64,000 nt of DNA from an uncultured Bradyrhizobium sp. (GTDB lineage: Bacteria > Pseudomonadota > Alphaproteobacteria > Rhizobiales > Xanthobacteraceae): positions 124,001-188,000 of the forward strand of contig NZ_CAKZHY010000095.1 in NCBI RefSeq assembly GCF_936928535.1. The letters run 5' to 3'. Of this stretch, positions 1-9,505 are shown piece after piece (the first letter of the stretch is position 1; each line of letters opens with the position of its first letter). Position numbers and translations under genes: made by a program. The notes below the pieces were generated by a model. It made no database searches, was not told the origin of the DNA, and saw only the letters and a list, made by a program, of their open reading frames with translations.

Positions 1-1672
1 TGGCCTCGGAATAGCCGGCATAGGCGGTCAGCTCCGACGTGATCTTGTAGGTGCCGCCGATCACGGGATTGAACCTTGTGTAGGTGTAGTCGCCGTTGAG
101 CGCGGCGCCGAGCTGGTCCTCCAGCGAGATGCGCGCCACATTGAAGCGGCCGCCGCCCGTGATCGCGAAGGCGTCCGTCACATTGAACGTATCCGTCGCA
201 TACAGGCCGTTATATTGATTGACCGTCCGCAGCGAGACGGGACCGGCAAGCCCGGTCGCGACCGTGCCTGATGGTCCCAGGAAGACGCCGCTGCCACTCA
301 CGACATAGTTCTCTCCGATCGACCCGATCTCGCCGAGGGCATCGTACCGTGTGGTGCTGGCGTCATAGCTCGTGCCCATCACGAAGCGGTTCTCGTGCCC
401 GAACAATTGATCGGTGTTGGTGGCCTGCCCCGAAACGCCGAAGCTGGTCGAGCGGATCGTGCTGCGGTCGATCTCGCCGAGGATCGTGCCTGGCGCGAAG
501 GGATTGCCGAGCTGCGTGCCGTCGAGACCATTTGCAGGCGTTGCACCGTCGCCGAAGCACAGCAGCGTCGCGTCCGCCGTGCACTCAACGACATTGGTGG
601 GATTGCCGTCGACGATCTTCTGCTCGTACCGACGCAGATGCGCGGAGCCCTCGAGCGTCCAGGTCGGCGTCGCATCCGCCTTGGCAGTCAGGTTGAGATA
701 GCCGACGCGGTTGGAGGTCGTTTGTGGGGTCGTGTAGGTCGCGCCCCAATAATTATTGAGCAGCTCGGCCGGCACGGTGGCGTTAGCGCCAAAATCGTTC
801 TTGGCCACGCCCATATTGACGTGGAATTCGCTGTCGCCGGCCTTGTAGCCGACGTCGCTGTAGAAGCGCCGCACGTCCGATTGCGAGAAGTTGCGAAAAC
901 CGTTGTCGTGCAGGCCTTCGAGCGCGGCGTAGACGGCGTAGTTCTGGTCGACCTGCTTGCCCCATTGTGTCGAGCCCTGGATGCGGCCGAACGAGCCGCC
1001 CATGACGTCAACCTCGGTACCCTGATAGCTGAAGCCATCCTTCATTTGCAGATTGATCGCGCCCCCGAGCGCGTTGAGGCCGAAGGCGGGATTGTTGGTC
1101 ACCAGCGTCGCCGACCGGATCGCCGCGGTCGGAATCAGGTCCCAGTTGACGGCGTCCGAAAACGCTTCGTTGATGCGCAGGCCGTTCTGGTACACGGCGA
1201 GGCCCTGCGGCGCGCCTGTAACGGGCGAGGCGATAAAGCCGCGAAACTCGACATTGGGCTGGAACGGGTTGCCGGTGACCTCGCTGATGCTGACGCCCGC
1301 GATGTTGTCGCGCAGCGCATCGGTGATGTTGAGCGAGCCGGTGCGTCTGATCTGGTTGGCGTCGACGGCGTTGATCGCCGAGGGAACCTTGTCGACCTCG
1401 AGACCTCGGCCGGTGCCGGGCGCTGTCGGATAGACGTAGATCCTGCCACTGCTCCTCGGCTTCCCGGCGTTGGCAGCGGTCCGCGCGACGGGGCGCGACG
1501 GCGCGCGACGCGCAGTCGGCTGCGGCGCCACCACTTCGACCGCGGGCAGATTCTGGACGTTCGTCTCCTCGTCTTGCGCGGCGCGCGCGGCGTTCGCGAA
1601 TGCCATGCCGAACAGCAGCCCGGTCGACACCGAGGCCATCAGCAAATTTCGCGCGTGCCCCGGCTTGCCCAT
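1..1672 (-). CDS. TonB-dependent outer membrane receptor, partial (C-terminus runs off the window); candidate lanthanophore/lanthanide receptor
   Basis: Reverse-strand translation from ATG at 1672 gives MGKPGHARNLLMASVSTGLLFGMAFANAARA (signal peptide), then a plug domain (...VDKVPSAINAVDANQIRRTGSLNITDALRDNIAGVSISEVTGNPFQPNVEFRGF...) and beta-barrel strands, open to base 1. Missing from the ORF track because no stop lies in the window. The lanthanide role is inferred from neighbourhood only. Confidence 0.88.
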   Translation of the reverse strand, partial: MGKPGHARNLLMASVSTGLLFGMAFANAARAAQDEETNVQNLPAVEVVAPQPTARRAPSRPVARTAANAGKPRSSGRIYVYPTAPGTGRGLEVDKVPSAINAVDANQIRRTGSLNITDALRDNIAGVSISEVTGNPFQPNVEFRGFIASPVTGAPQGLAVYQNGLRINEAFSDAVNWDLIPTAAIRSATLVTNNPAFGLNALGGAINLQMKDGFSYQGTEVDVMGGSFGRIQGSTQWGKQVDQNYAVYAALEGLHDNGFRNFSQSDVRRFYSDVGYKAGDSEFHVNMGVAKNDFGANATVPAELLNNYWGATYTTPQTTSNRVGYLNLTAKADATPTWTLEGSAHLRRYEQKIVDGNPTNVVECTADATLLCFGDGATPANGLDGTQLGNPFAPGTILGEIDRSTIRSTSFGVSGQATNTDQLFGHENRFVMGTSYDASTTRYDALGEIGSIGENYVVSGSGVFLGPSGTVATGLAGPVSLRTVNQYNGLYATDTFNVTDAFAITGGGRFNVARISLEDQLGAALNGDYTYTRFNPVIGGTYKITSELTAYAGYSEA

Positions 1673-1788
1673 TCCCTCGCCCCAACAGTCACCACCGGCT
1701 GTTTTCGTTTTCGCCTGATGGTCGGGACGAGTGTAATCGGCGGCAGCTCACGCACTAGCCACAAAAGGTCGGGCAATATCCGCACCCA

Positions 1789-1834
1789 TTTTCCCGACCA
1801 AATCGGGAATTATTCCCGATCGGGACATTTCCCG
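1789..1834. promoter_or_regulatory. Cluster of TTCCCGA/TCGGGAA half-sites including the perfect 19-bp inverted repeat ATCGGGAAT-T-ATTCCCGAT (1802-1820)
   Basis: Sequence ttttcccgaccaaatcgggaattattcccgatcgggacatttcccg, about 120-160 bp upstream of the TonB receptor start. Confidence 0.55.
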
Positions 1835-1850
1835 CTTGAAGCGGGCGCGA

Positions 1851-3209
1851 TCAGGCCGCCGTCGTTGGAACCAGCGCCTCGACGGTGACGCCGCTCTCGC
1901 CGGACGCGACGTTGAGCGTGCCGCCGAGTGCCAGAATGCGCTCGCGCATACCGACAAGGCCGAAGCCGAGCTTCTGGCCAGGCTCCATGCCGCGACCGTT
2001 GTCGCTGACCCGCACACGCGCACAGAAACGACCATCGCGACCGGGCTGCTCCGCGGGCTCGATCACGACATTGATCGCAGTCGCGCCGGCATGGCGGAAC
2101 GCGTTGGTGAGGGCCTCCTGCACGACGCGATAGATGGTGAGATCCGCGGTCTCACCCGTAATGCCGAGCGCGGGCGAGATCGTGGTCTCGATGGTGACAT
2201 CGGGGTGCGATTCCCGCCACAGCCGCGACAGCGATTCCAGGGCCTTGCCAAGGCCAAGCTCGGCAAGGCCCACGGGGCGCAACCGCTCCAGCACGCGGCG
2301 GGTGAACTGCTGCAGCGCGTTGATCTGCTCCAGCAGCGCGCCGCCGTGCTTTCGCACGGCGTCCGCGCTCGGTGCGCGCCCGTCGGCGAGCTTTGCGAGC
2401 GCGCTGGCATGCGCGCGCAGCGAGAACAGATAGGGCCCGAACTCGTCATGCAGCTCGCGCGCGATCTCCTTGCGCTCGACGTCCTGGAGCGACACCGCGC
2501 GCTCGGCAAGGCGACGCTTGTCCTCGACCGCCTCGCCGAGCGTCGCCCCCAGATGATTGAGCCTGGTGCAGATCGCAGCGAGCTCCGGCGCGCCGCCGGG
2601 CGCAACGCGCGCATCATAATGCCCGCTCTCGAGCTCACCCATCGTCTGTGCCAGCGATTCCAGCGGCGCAAGCGCCCGGCCGACGACCGTCATCATCACC
2701 AGGAAGAGCACCAATGCGATCACTGATCCGACCTCGAGCTGTGTCACGATGGCGTCCCAGATCTCGGCGATCTCGTCGTTGGGATGCGAGGTGATCACCA
2801 GCGAGCCGGGCTTGCCATGAACCGAGACCGGCACGCTGACGGCGGTCTGCTCGGGATGAACCAGGCTGACGAACCAGGCCGGCGGGCCGGGCGTATCGTC
2901 ATCCGCATCAGAACGCGGGGGTGTCAGCGGGTTACCTCCGGCATCGCGAAGCGCGATGCTGACATGGCGCAGGCGGTTCAGGTCGTGCGCGATCTGGTTC
3001 AGCCTGGCATCGGGATCCGGCGCCTCGTTGAGATCGGCAACGATCATCTCGATGAACTCGCGTGCCAGCCGGATCACGCTCTGGTCCTCGGCCTGAACGC
3101 GCGGACCCGCCTCCGCGACCTGGCGGGCGATGTTGACCGCGAGCCCGAGCGCAAGCAGCAGCGCCAGCAGGAGGTTGATGCGCCCGCGCAAGGAAAGATT
3201 TTGCCACAT
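1851..3209 (-). CDS. Sensor histidine kinase, NarX/UhpB-type (HAMP + HisKA_3 + HATPase)
   Basis: Start MWQNLSLRGRINLLLALLLALGLAVNIARQ; dimerisation box ERKEIARELHDEFGPYLFSLRAHA; ATPase motifs VQEALTNAFRHAGA and DNGRGM...GFGLVGMRERI. Confidence 0.9.
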   Translation of the reverse strand: MWQNLSLRGRINLLLALLLALGLAVNIARQVAEAGPRVQAEDQSVIRLAREFIEMIVADLNEAPDPDARLNQIAHDLNRLRHVSIALRDAGGNPLTPPRSDADDDTPGPPAWFVSLVHPEQTAVSVPVSVHGKPGSLVITSHPNDEIAEIWDAIVTQLEVGSVIALVLFLVMMTVVGRALAPLESLAQTMGELESGHYDARVAPGGAPELAAICTRLNHLGATLGEAVEDKRRLAERAVSLQDVERKEIARELHDEFGPYLFSLRAHASALAKLADGRAPSADAVRKHGGALLEQINALQQFTRRVLERLRPVGLAELGLGKALESLSRLWRESHPDVTIETTISPALGITGETADLTIYRVVQEALTNAFRHAGATAINVVIEPAEQPGRDGRFCARVRVSDNGRGMEPGQKLGFGLVGMRERILALGGTLNVASGESGVTVEALVPTTAA

Positions 3210-3394
3210 TGCTTTCGCCCGTGCCCCGCCAAAGGGTCGCCCGCGCCTGTCCGGTAGCGTTGACAGGGGCAAAGCGCCCGATATCTAATCGGAAGCGTAC
3301 AGCAATCCCGGCCGGGTTGCATGACCGGACAGCTTTCCTCGTTTGGCACCATGCGGCGCGAACATAAAGGCCGGCGCTGTCACGGGGAACGCCT

Positions 3395-4015
3395 ATGCGC
3401 ATTCTGATCGTCGACGATCATCCCATTGTCGCCTCCGGCTGCCGCGCCGTGCTGGCCGACGAGGGCGAGATCGAGATTCTGGAAGCCGCCGACGCCGAAG
3501 ACGGCGAGAGCATCTTCATCGTCGAGCGCCCCGACCTCTGCGTCATCGACATCAATCTCCCGACCGTCTCCGGCTTCGAGCTCGCGCGCCGCATCCTCGA
3601 GCGCGCGCCAGAAGCCCGCATCATCATGTTCAGCATGAACGACGACCCGGCCTTCGCTGCCCGTGCCATCGAATGCGGCGCCAAGGGCTATGTCTCCAAG
3701 ACCGGCGACCCCGATGACCTCGTGGAAGCAATCCGCACCGTCGGCAGCGGCGGCACCTACCTTCCGAGCGCGATCGCGCGCAGCATCGCCTTTGCAGGAC
3801 CGACGCTGGCGCAGAGCCCGCTGTCGAAGCTGAACGCGCGCGAGATGGAGATCCTGCGGCTGCTCAGCGCCGGAAAAAGCCTGTCGGAGATCGCCTGGCT
3901 GGTGCAATCGTCCTACAAGACGGTCGCCAACACCTCCTCGATCATGCGCCAGAAGCTTGGGGTGAAGACCTCGGTCGAGCTGGTGCGGCTGGCGATCGAC
4001 AGCGGCGTGGCGTAG
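3395..4015 (+). CDS. LuxR/NarL-family response regulator
   Basis: MRILIVDDHPIVASGCRAVLADEG, phospho-acceptor region DLCVIDINLP, C-terminal HTH LNAREMEILRLLSAGKSLSEIAWLVQSSYKTVANTSSIMRQKLGV. Confidence 0.93.
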   Translation: MRILIVDDHPIVASGCRAVLADEGEIEILEAADAEDGESIFIVERPDLCVIDINLPTVSGFELARRILERAPEARIIMFSMNDDPAFAARAIECGAKGYVSKTGDPDDLVEAIRTVGSGGTYLPSAIARSIAFAGPTLAQSPLSKLNAREMEILRLLSAGKSLSEIAWLVQSSYKTVANTSSIMRQKLGVKTSVELVRLAIDSGVA

Positions 4016-4087
4016 AAGCGCGCCACAAATTTCGGTCACACATCCATAGCATTCTCGATGTGGCGCGATGCCACGGAGCACCCAGGC

Positions 4088-4933
4088 ATGACGATCCAGA
4101 CTGTCTCGACGAACAGATCCTATGGCGGCGTGCAGGGCGTGTACCGCCATGCGAGCCAGGCGACCGGAACCGACATGGTGTTCTCGGTCTATGTTCCGCC
4201 GCATGCCGAGGGCGCCACGCTTCCCGTGGTCTGGTATCTCTCCGGCCTCACCTGCACCCATGCCAACGTCACTGAGAAGGGCGAATTCCGCAGAGCCTGC
4301 GCCGAGCTCGGCCTGATCTTCGTCGCGCCCGACACCTCGCCGCGCGGGCCCGACGTGCCCGGCGACGCCAACAATGCCTATGATTTCGGCCTCGGCGCCG
4401 GCTTCTATGTCGACGCCACGCAAGAGCCGTTCGCACGCAATTACCGCATGTGGAGCTACGTCACCGACGAGCTGCCCAAGGTCGTGGCGGGAAATTTTCC
4501 CGTCGATGCCAAGCGGCAATCGATCATGGGCCATTCCATGGGCGGCCACGGTGCGCTGACGGTGGCGCTGCGCAACCCGCATCGTTACCGCGCCGCCAGC
4601 GCCTTTGCCCCGATCGTGGCACCGTCTCAGGTGCCGTGGGGCACCAAGGCGCTGACTGGCTATCTCGGGCCGAACAAGGAGGCCTGGCGCAACCATGATA
4701 CCGTGGCGCTGATCGAGGATGGCGCGAAATATTCCGGCTTCCTGGTCGATGTCGGCGAGGCCGATAATTTCCTGAAAGAACAGCTCAAGCCCGAGCTGCT
4801 CCAGGCCGCCTGCACCAAGGCGGGCATCCCGCTGACGCTGCGGCGCCAGCCGGGCTATGACCACAGCTATTATTTCATTTCGACCTTCATGAGCGACCAT
4901 CTGCACTGGCATGCGGAGAGGTTGAAGGGGTGA
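4088..4933 (+). CDS. fghA: S-formylglutathione hydrolase
   Basis: VWYLSGLTCTHANVTEKGEFRRACAELGLIFVAPDTSPRG, nucleophile motif MGHSMGGHGALTVALRNP, GYDHSYYFISTFMSDHLHWHAERLKG. Confidence 0.95.
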   Translation: MTIQTVSTNRSYGGVQGVYRHASQATGTDMVFSVYVPPHAEGATLPVVWYLSGLTCTHANVTEKGEFRRACAELGLIFVAPDTSPRGPDVPGDANNAYDFGLGAGFYVDATQEPFARNYRMWSYVTDELPKVVAGNFPVDAKRQSIMGHSMGGHGALTVALRNPHRYRAASAFAPIVAPSQVPWGTKALTGYLGPNKEAWRNHDTVALIEDGAKYSGFLVDVGEADNFLKEQLKPELLQAACTKAGIPLTLRRQPGYDHSYYFISTFMSDHLHWHAERLKG

Positions 4934-4960
4934 CAAAGCTTCCCCCGCGACTGCAGTATC

Positions 4961-5051
4961 GTAGGGTGGGCAAAGCGAAGCGTGCCCACGATTTCCCTCG
5001 AATCATTGATTGATCGTGGGCACGGCGCAAGTGCGCGTTTGCCCACCCTAC
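4961..5051. repeat. Intergenic inverted repeat (GTAGGGTGGGCAAA ... TTTGCCCACCCTAC), possible bidirectional terminator between convergent genes
   Basis: Terminal arms gtagggtgggcaaa/tttgcccaccctac are exact reverse complements, with inner arms cgtgcccacgat/atcgtgggcacg. Confidence 0.8.
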
Positions 5052-5078
5052 AATTCCCGACTCGCGGAGAGAAATATC

Positions 5079-5579
5079 TCACGGCTTGCCGTAATTCGGC
5101 GCCAGCAAGCGGTTGCGGATCAGATAGCTCATCGTGCGTGACCAGGATTCATCGGTATTGCCGCGCATATCGGCGCTTGCCGCGGTGATCATGTGGCCGG
5201 TCTTCACGTCGCGCAGATAGATGTTGAGATTGATGATCAGGTTCGAGACCTTCTGCACCATGCCTGTAATCTCGAGGTCGGCGCCCAATTGTCCGGCAAG
5301 CTTGAGATCGCAGCCGCCGCAGGCCTGCAGATTGCTGTGATGGGCGGCATCCCTGACCGGCGCGATATCGAGCACCTGGAACTTACCTGAGTCAGTCAGT
5401 TCCTTGCGCAGCTGGTCGCTGATCAACGTAAGCCGCGCCTCTTCCGGCTTGGAGCCATAGAACTCGCCAGGCAAGCTGGTGTCGATCAGCTCGAAATCGA
5501 AGATGGCAAGCTTCGGCGGATCGGCGGCTGCCTGCGACCCCGTCAGCAGCAAAGCCGCGAAACATATCAGCGCTCGCAT
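5079..5579 (-). CDS. Periplasmic DUF3280/DUF2380-like protein of PQQ-alcohol dehydrogenase clusters
   Basis: MRALICFAALLLTGSQAAADPPKLAIFDFELIDTSLPGEFYGSKPEEARL...; signal peptide and neighbourhood. Confidence 0.7.
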   Translation of the reverse strand: MRALICFAALLLTGSQAAADPPKLAIFDFELIDTSLPGEFYGSKPEEARLTLISDQLRKELTDSGKFQVLDIAPVRDAAHHSNLQACGGCDLKLAGQLGADLEITGMVQKVSNLIINLNIYLRDVKTGHMITAASADMRGNTDESWSRTMSYLIRNRLLAPNYGKP

Positions 5580-5707
5580 GATCGTGATTCCGCCTGTGGT
5601 GTCGCGACGACCAAATGCGGGGTTGCAAGCCCTGCCAAATCGGTCATGCTTGAAGAGAAACAATTCTCCACCTGCGGTCAAGCCGGGGAGAACGTTGCGG
5701 AGGAAGC

Positions 5708-6889
5708 ATGATCCGATGGTTGCTGGGCCCGATCGGCCTGTGTCTGGCAGCGGCGCAAGCGCTCGCGGCCGACCCTGTTACGATCGGCGTCGGCTATCTC
5801 GGCGTCGCCGGCACCAGAGCGACACTATCGCTGGTCGAGCAGCCGGCCGAGAATGAAGGTGTCGCCGGCGCGAAGCTTGCGATCGAGGACAACAACACCA
5901 CGGGCAAATTCCTCGGCCAGCGCTTCACGCTGGAGGAGCACCGCATCAGGGAAGGCGAGGATCCGGTCCAGGCCGCGAGCGCGCTCGCCGAGAAGAACGG
6001 TTTCATCGTCGCCGACCTCCCGGCCGATGCGCTTCTAAAAGTGGCCGATGCCTTGCGCGACCGCGGCACGCTGCTGTTCAACGCCGGTGCCATCGACGAG
6101 CGGCTGCGCGAGGCCGATTGCCGCGCCAATGTGATCCACACCGCACCGACGCGCTCGATGCTGGCGGATGCGCTCGGCCAGTATCTGGTGTGGAAGAAAT
6201 GGTCGCGCTGGCTGCTGGTGGTCGGCTCCCATGACGAGGACAAGCTCTATGCCGACGCGCTCCGCCGCGCCGCGACGCGGTTCGGCGCCAAGATCGTGCA
6301 GGAGCGCACCTTCGAAGACAAGGGCGGGGCACGCCGCACCGATAGCGGCGTCACGCTGATCCAGCGGCAGATGCCGGTGTTCACGCAACAGGCGCCCGCT
6401 TATGATGTGCTGGTCGCCGCCGACGAAAGCGAAGTGTTCGCCGCCTATCTGCCCTATCGCACCTGGGATCCTCGCCCTGTCGCCGGCTCGGCGGGCCTCG
6501 TGCCGCGCAGCTGGGACGCTGCCCAGGACCAGTGGGGCGCGACACAGATGCAGAACCGCTTCATGAAGCTGAACGCGCGCCGCATGTCCGCGCTTGACAT
6601 GCAGGCCTGGACGGCGGTGCGCATGATCGGTGAAGCCACCTCGCGGACCAATTCCGGCGACGTTAAGAAAGTCACCGACTTCATCAAGGGACCGAATTTC
6701 GAGATCGCCGCCTTCAAGGGCACGAGGCTGACCTTGCGCGACTGGAATCTCCAGCTGCGGCAGCCGATCCTGCTGGTCGACGGCCGCATGGTGGTGTCGG
6801 TGTCGCCGCAGGAAGGATTTCTGCACCAGGTCTCCGAGCTCGACACGCTCGGCTACGATCGCCCGGAGAGCAAATGCAAGCTGAAATGA
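5708..6889 (+). CDS. lutA: ABC transporter periplasmic substrate-binding protein of the PQQ-dependent alcohol dehydrogenase / lanthanide uptake type (LutA-like)
   Basis: MIRWLLGPIGLCLAAAQALAADPVTIGVGYLGVAGTRATLSLVEQPAENEGVAGAKLAIEDNNTTGKFLGQRFTLEEHRI; order SBP - YVTN propeller - ATPase - permease matches the lut/ped gene order. Symbol is by synteny and family recognition. Confidence 0.75.
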   Translation: MIRWLLGPIGLCLAAAQALAADPVTIGVGYLGVAGTRATLSLVEQPAENEGVAGAKLAIEDNNTTGKFLGQRFTLEEHRIREGEDPVQAASALAEKNGFIVADLPADALLKVADALRDRGTLLFNAGAIDERLREADCRANVIHTAPTRSMLADALGQYLVWKKWSRWLLVVGSHDEDKLYADALRRAATRFGAKIVQERTFEDKGGARRTDSGVTLIQRQMPVFTQQAPAYDVLVAADESEVFAAYLPYRTWDPRPVAGSAGLVPRSWDAAQDQWGATQMQNRFMKLNARRMSALDMQAWTAVRMIGEATSRTNSGDVKKVTDFIKGPNFEIAAFKGTRLTLRDWNLQLRQPILLVDGRMVVSVSPQEGFLHQVSELDTLGYDRPESKCKLK

Positions 6890-7857
6890 GGACATTGATG
6901 TTGCGTGCCGGGCTTCTCGCCGGACTAATGCTGGCGGCAACGCCCGCGCATGCGTTCGTCGCCTATGTCTCGAACGAGAAGAGCAACACGGTCTCGGTGA
7001 TCGACACCGACAGCTGGACCGTGACCAAGACCATCAAGGTCGGCCAACGCCCGCGCGGCATCGAGTTCACCCGCGATGGCAAATTCGTGATGGTCGCGGT
7101 CGGTGACGACGACACCATCCAGGTGATCGACGCCAAGGCTCAAGCGATCGTCGACACCCTTCCCTCCGGCCCCGACCCCGAATTGTTCACGCAGGATGCC
7201 GCCGGCAAGACGCTCTATGTCGCGAATGAGAACGACAACACGGTGACCGTGATCGATCTGGAGAAGCGCGCCCGCCTCGGCGACATCCAGGTCGGTGTCG
7301 AGCCCGAAGGCATGACCATCAGCCCTGATGGCAAGACCCTGATCAATACCTCCGAGACGACCAACATGGCGCATTTCATCGACACGTCGTCGCGCCAGAT
7401 CGTCGCCAACGTCCTGGTCGATCCGCGGCCGCGCTTTGCCGAGTTCAAACATGACTCGTCCGAATTGTGGGTCTCCTCCGAGATCGGTGGCACGGTGTCG
7501 GTCATCGATCCCGGCAAGCATGAGGTGATCGGCAAGGTTACATTCGAGATTCCCGGCTTGAGGAAAGAGGCGATCCAGCCGGTCGGCATCGGCATGACCA
7601 AGGACGACAAGACCGCCTTCGTCGCGCTCGGCCCCGCCAACCGCATCGCGGTGGTCGACACCGCCACGCGCAAGGTGACGAAATATCTGCTGGTGGGACA
7701 GCGTGTCTGGCACATGGCGTTCACGCCTGACGAAAAATACCTGCTCACCACCAATGGCGTCTCCAACGATGTCTCCGTCATCGACGTTGCCGCGCAGAAG
7801 GTGATCAAGACCATTCAGGTGGGCGAACTGCCCTGGGGCATCACGATCGCGCCATGA
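6874..7857 (+). CDS. PQQ-dependent catabolism-associated YVTN beta-propeller protein
   Basis: Signal peptide plus repeated blades: FVAYVSNEKSNTVSVIDTDSWTVTKTIKVGQRPRGIEF..., KTLYVANENDNTVTVIDLEKR..., NGVSNDVSVIDVAAQKVIKTIQVGELPWGITIAP. Confidence 0.88.
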   Translation: MQAEMRTLMLRAGLLAGLMLAATPAHAFVAYVSNEKSNTVSVIDTDSWTVTKTIKVGQRPRGIEFTRDGKFVMVAVGDDDTIQVIDAKAQAIVDTLPSGPDPELFTQDAAGKTLYVANENDNTVTVIDLEKRARLGDIQVGVEPEGMTISPDGKTLINTSETTNMAHFIDTSSRQIVANVLVDPRPRFAEFKHDSSELWVSSEIGGTVSVIDPGKHEVIGKVTFEIPGLRKEAIQPVGIGMTKDDKTAFVALGPANRIAVVDTATRKVTKYLLVGQRVWHMAFTPDEKYLLTTNGVSNDVSVIDVAAQKVIKTIQVGELPWGITIAP

Positions 7858-8660
7858 CCAGCCCCGCCCCCATCGCCGAACCACTGGAGATGCCGAAGCC
7901 TGATCCGGCAACGGTGCCGGCGCTGTCGATCGACGGCGTCAGCCATGCCTACGGCCCGCGCCGGGCGCTGATCGACGTCTCGTTCAACGTACAGCCGGCA
8001 AGCTTCACCGCCCTGCTCGGCCTCAACGGCGCCGGCAAGAGCACGCTGTTCTCGCTGATCACGCGCCTGTTCGGCATCCAGACTGGCCGCGTCGGCATTT
8101 TCGGCCATGACGTCAGCAGGAGTCCCGGCGAGGCGCTGCGCCTGCTCGGCGTGGTGTTCCAGCCGCGCACGCTCGATCTCGATTTGTCACTGACGCAGAA
8201 CCTGCTCTATCACGCGGCCCTGCACGGCATCACCAGGCGCGAGGCCGCCGCGCGCAGCGCCGAGTTGCTCGCACGCATTGGTCTTTCGGATCGTGCCGGC
8301 AGCAAGGTGCGCGATCTCTCCGGCGGGCAGATGCGGCGACTGGAGATCGCCCGTGCGCTGCTGCACCGGCCGCGGCTGCTCTTGCTGGACGAGCCGACCG
8401 TCGGCCTTGACGTCAAGGCACGCGCCGACATCATCAGCCATGTCCGCCAGCTCGTGACCGAGCAAGGCATCGGCGTGCTCTGGGCCACGCATCTGTTCGA
8501 CGAGATCATGCCCAATGACGATCTCGTGGTGCTGCATCAGGGCAAGGTGCTGGCGCAGGGCCCAATGGGCCGCGTCATCGCCGAGGCCGGCGCGCAGGAC
8601 GTCAACACCGCCTTCATGCGCCTGACCGGCGCGCAAATCATGCCCGGAGGTGGCGCATGA
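7854..8660 (+). CDS. lutE: ABC transporter ATP-binding protein (LutE-like)
   Basis: Walker A GLNGAGKST, signature LSGGQMRRLEIARALLHRPRLLLLDEPTVGLD; 4-bp overlaps with neighbours. Confidence 0.85.
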   Translation: MTSPAPIAEPLEMPKPDPATVPALSIDGVSHAYGPRRALIDVSFNVQPASFTALLGLNGAGKSTLFSLITRLFGIQTGRVGIFGHDVSRSPGEALRLLGVVFQPRTLDLDLSLTQNLLYHAALHGITRREAAARSAELLARIGLSDRAGSKVRDLSGGQMRRLEIARALLHRPRLLLLDEPTVGLDVKARADIISHVRQLVTEQGIGVLWATHLFDEIMPNDDLVVLHQGKVLAQGPMGRVIAEAGAQDVNTAFMRLTGAQIMPGGGA

Positions 8661-9505
8661 GCAGCATCACCACGCGCGAGGTGCCGCGCGGCTTCTCGTT
8701 CCAGGAGTACATGACCTGCCTGACCGGCATCGTCTGGCGTGAGGGCCTGCGCTTCCTGCATCAGCGCGAGCGTTTCGTCTCGGCGCTGGTGCGGCCCTTG
8801 GTGTGGCTGTTCATCTTCGCGGCCGGCTTCCGCCAGGTGCTCGGCATCTCCATCATCCCGCCTTACGAGACCTACATCCTCTACGAGGTCTTCATCGCGC
8901 CGGGACTGGTGGCGATGATCCAGCTGTTCAACGGCATGCAGTCCTCGCTCTCCATGGTCTACGACCGCGAGATGGGCAATATGCGCACGCTGCTGGTGAG
9001 CCCGTTGCCGCGCGGCTTCCTGCTGTTCTGCAAGCTGCTCGCCGGCACCGCGGTGTCGCTGCTGCAGGTCTATGCATTCCTCATCATCGCCTGGTTCTGG
9101 GACATCACGCCGCCGCCGATCGGCTACCTCACCGTGCTGCCGGCGCTGATTTTGTCAGGGCTGATGCTGGGTTCGCTCGGCATGCTGATCTCCTCCGGCA
9201 TCAAGCAGCTCGAGAATTTTGCCGGCGTGATGAACTTCGTCATCTTCCCGATGTTCTTCGCTTCCTCCGCTCTGTACCCGCTCTGGCGGGTGCAGGAGGG
9301 CAGCCCCTATCTCTACTATGTCTGTCAGGCCAATCCGTTCACCCATGCGGTCGAGCTGATCCGCTTCGCACTGTATGGGCAGATCAACTGGATCTCCCTC
9401 GCCGTGGTCGGAGCCTGCACAATCGTCTTCATGGTCGGCGCGATTTTCGCCTATGATCCCTCGCGCGGGCTGGCACGGCGCGGGCCGGCGGGAGGCGAAG
9501 GATGA
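8657..9505 (+). CDS. lutF: ABC-2 type transporter permease (LutF/PedC-like)
   Basis: Multi-TM protein MSSITTREVPRGFSFQEYMTCLTGIVWREGLRFLHQRERFVSALVRPLVWLFIFAAGFRQVLG...; overlaps the ATPase gene by 4 bp. Confidence 0.82.
   Translation: MSSITTREVPRGFSFQEYMTCLTGIVWREGLRFLHQRERFVSALVRPLVWLFIFAAGFRQVLGISIIPPYETYILYEVFIAPGLVAMIQLFNGMQSSLSMVYDREMGNMRTLLVSPLPRGFLLFCKLLAGTAVSLLQVYAFLIIAWFWDITPPPIGYLTVLPALILSGLMLGSLGMLISSGIKQLENFAGVMNFVIFPMFFASSALYPLWRVQEGSPYLYYVCQANPFTHAVELIRFALYGQINWISLAVVGACTIVFMVGAIFAYDPSRGLARRGPAGGEG

Noticed and set aside
395-1888. 497-aa plus-strand ORF
   Set aside because: Antisense to the TonB receptor and the kinase 3' end; the receptor reading frame has signal peptide, plug and barrel features.
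3380-4936. 518-aa minus-strand ORF
   Set aside because: Antisense shadow of the response regulator and fghA.
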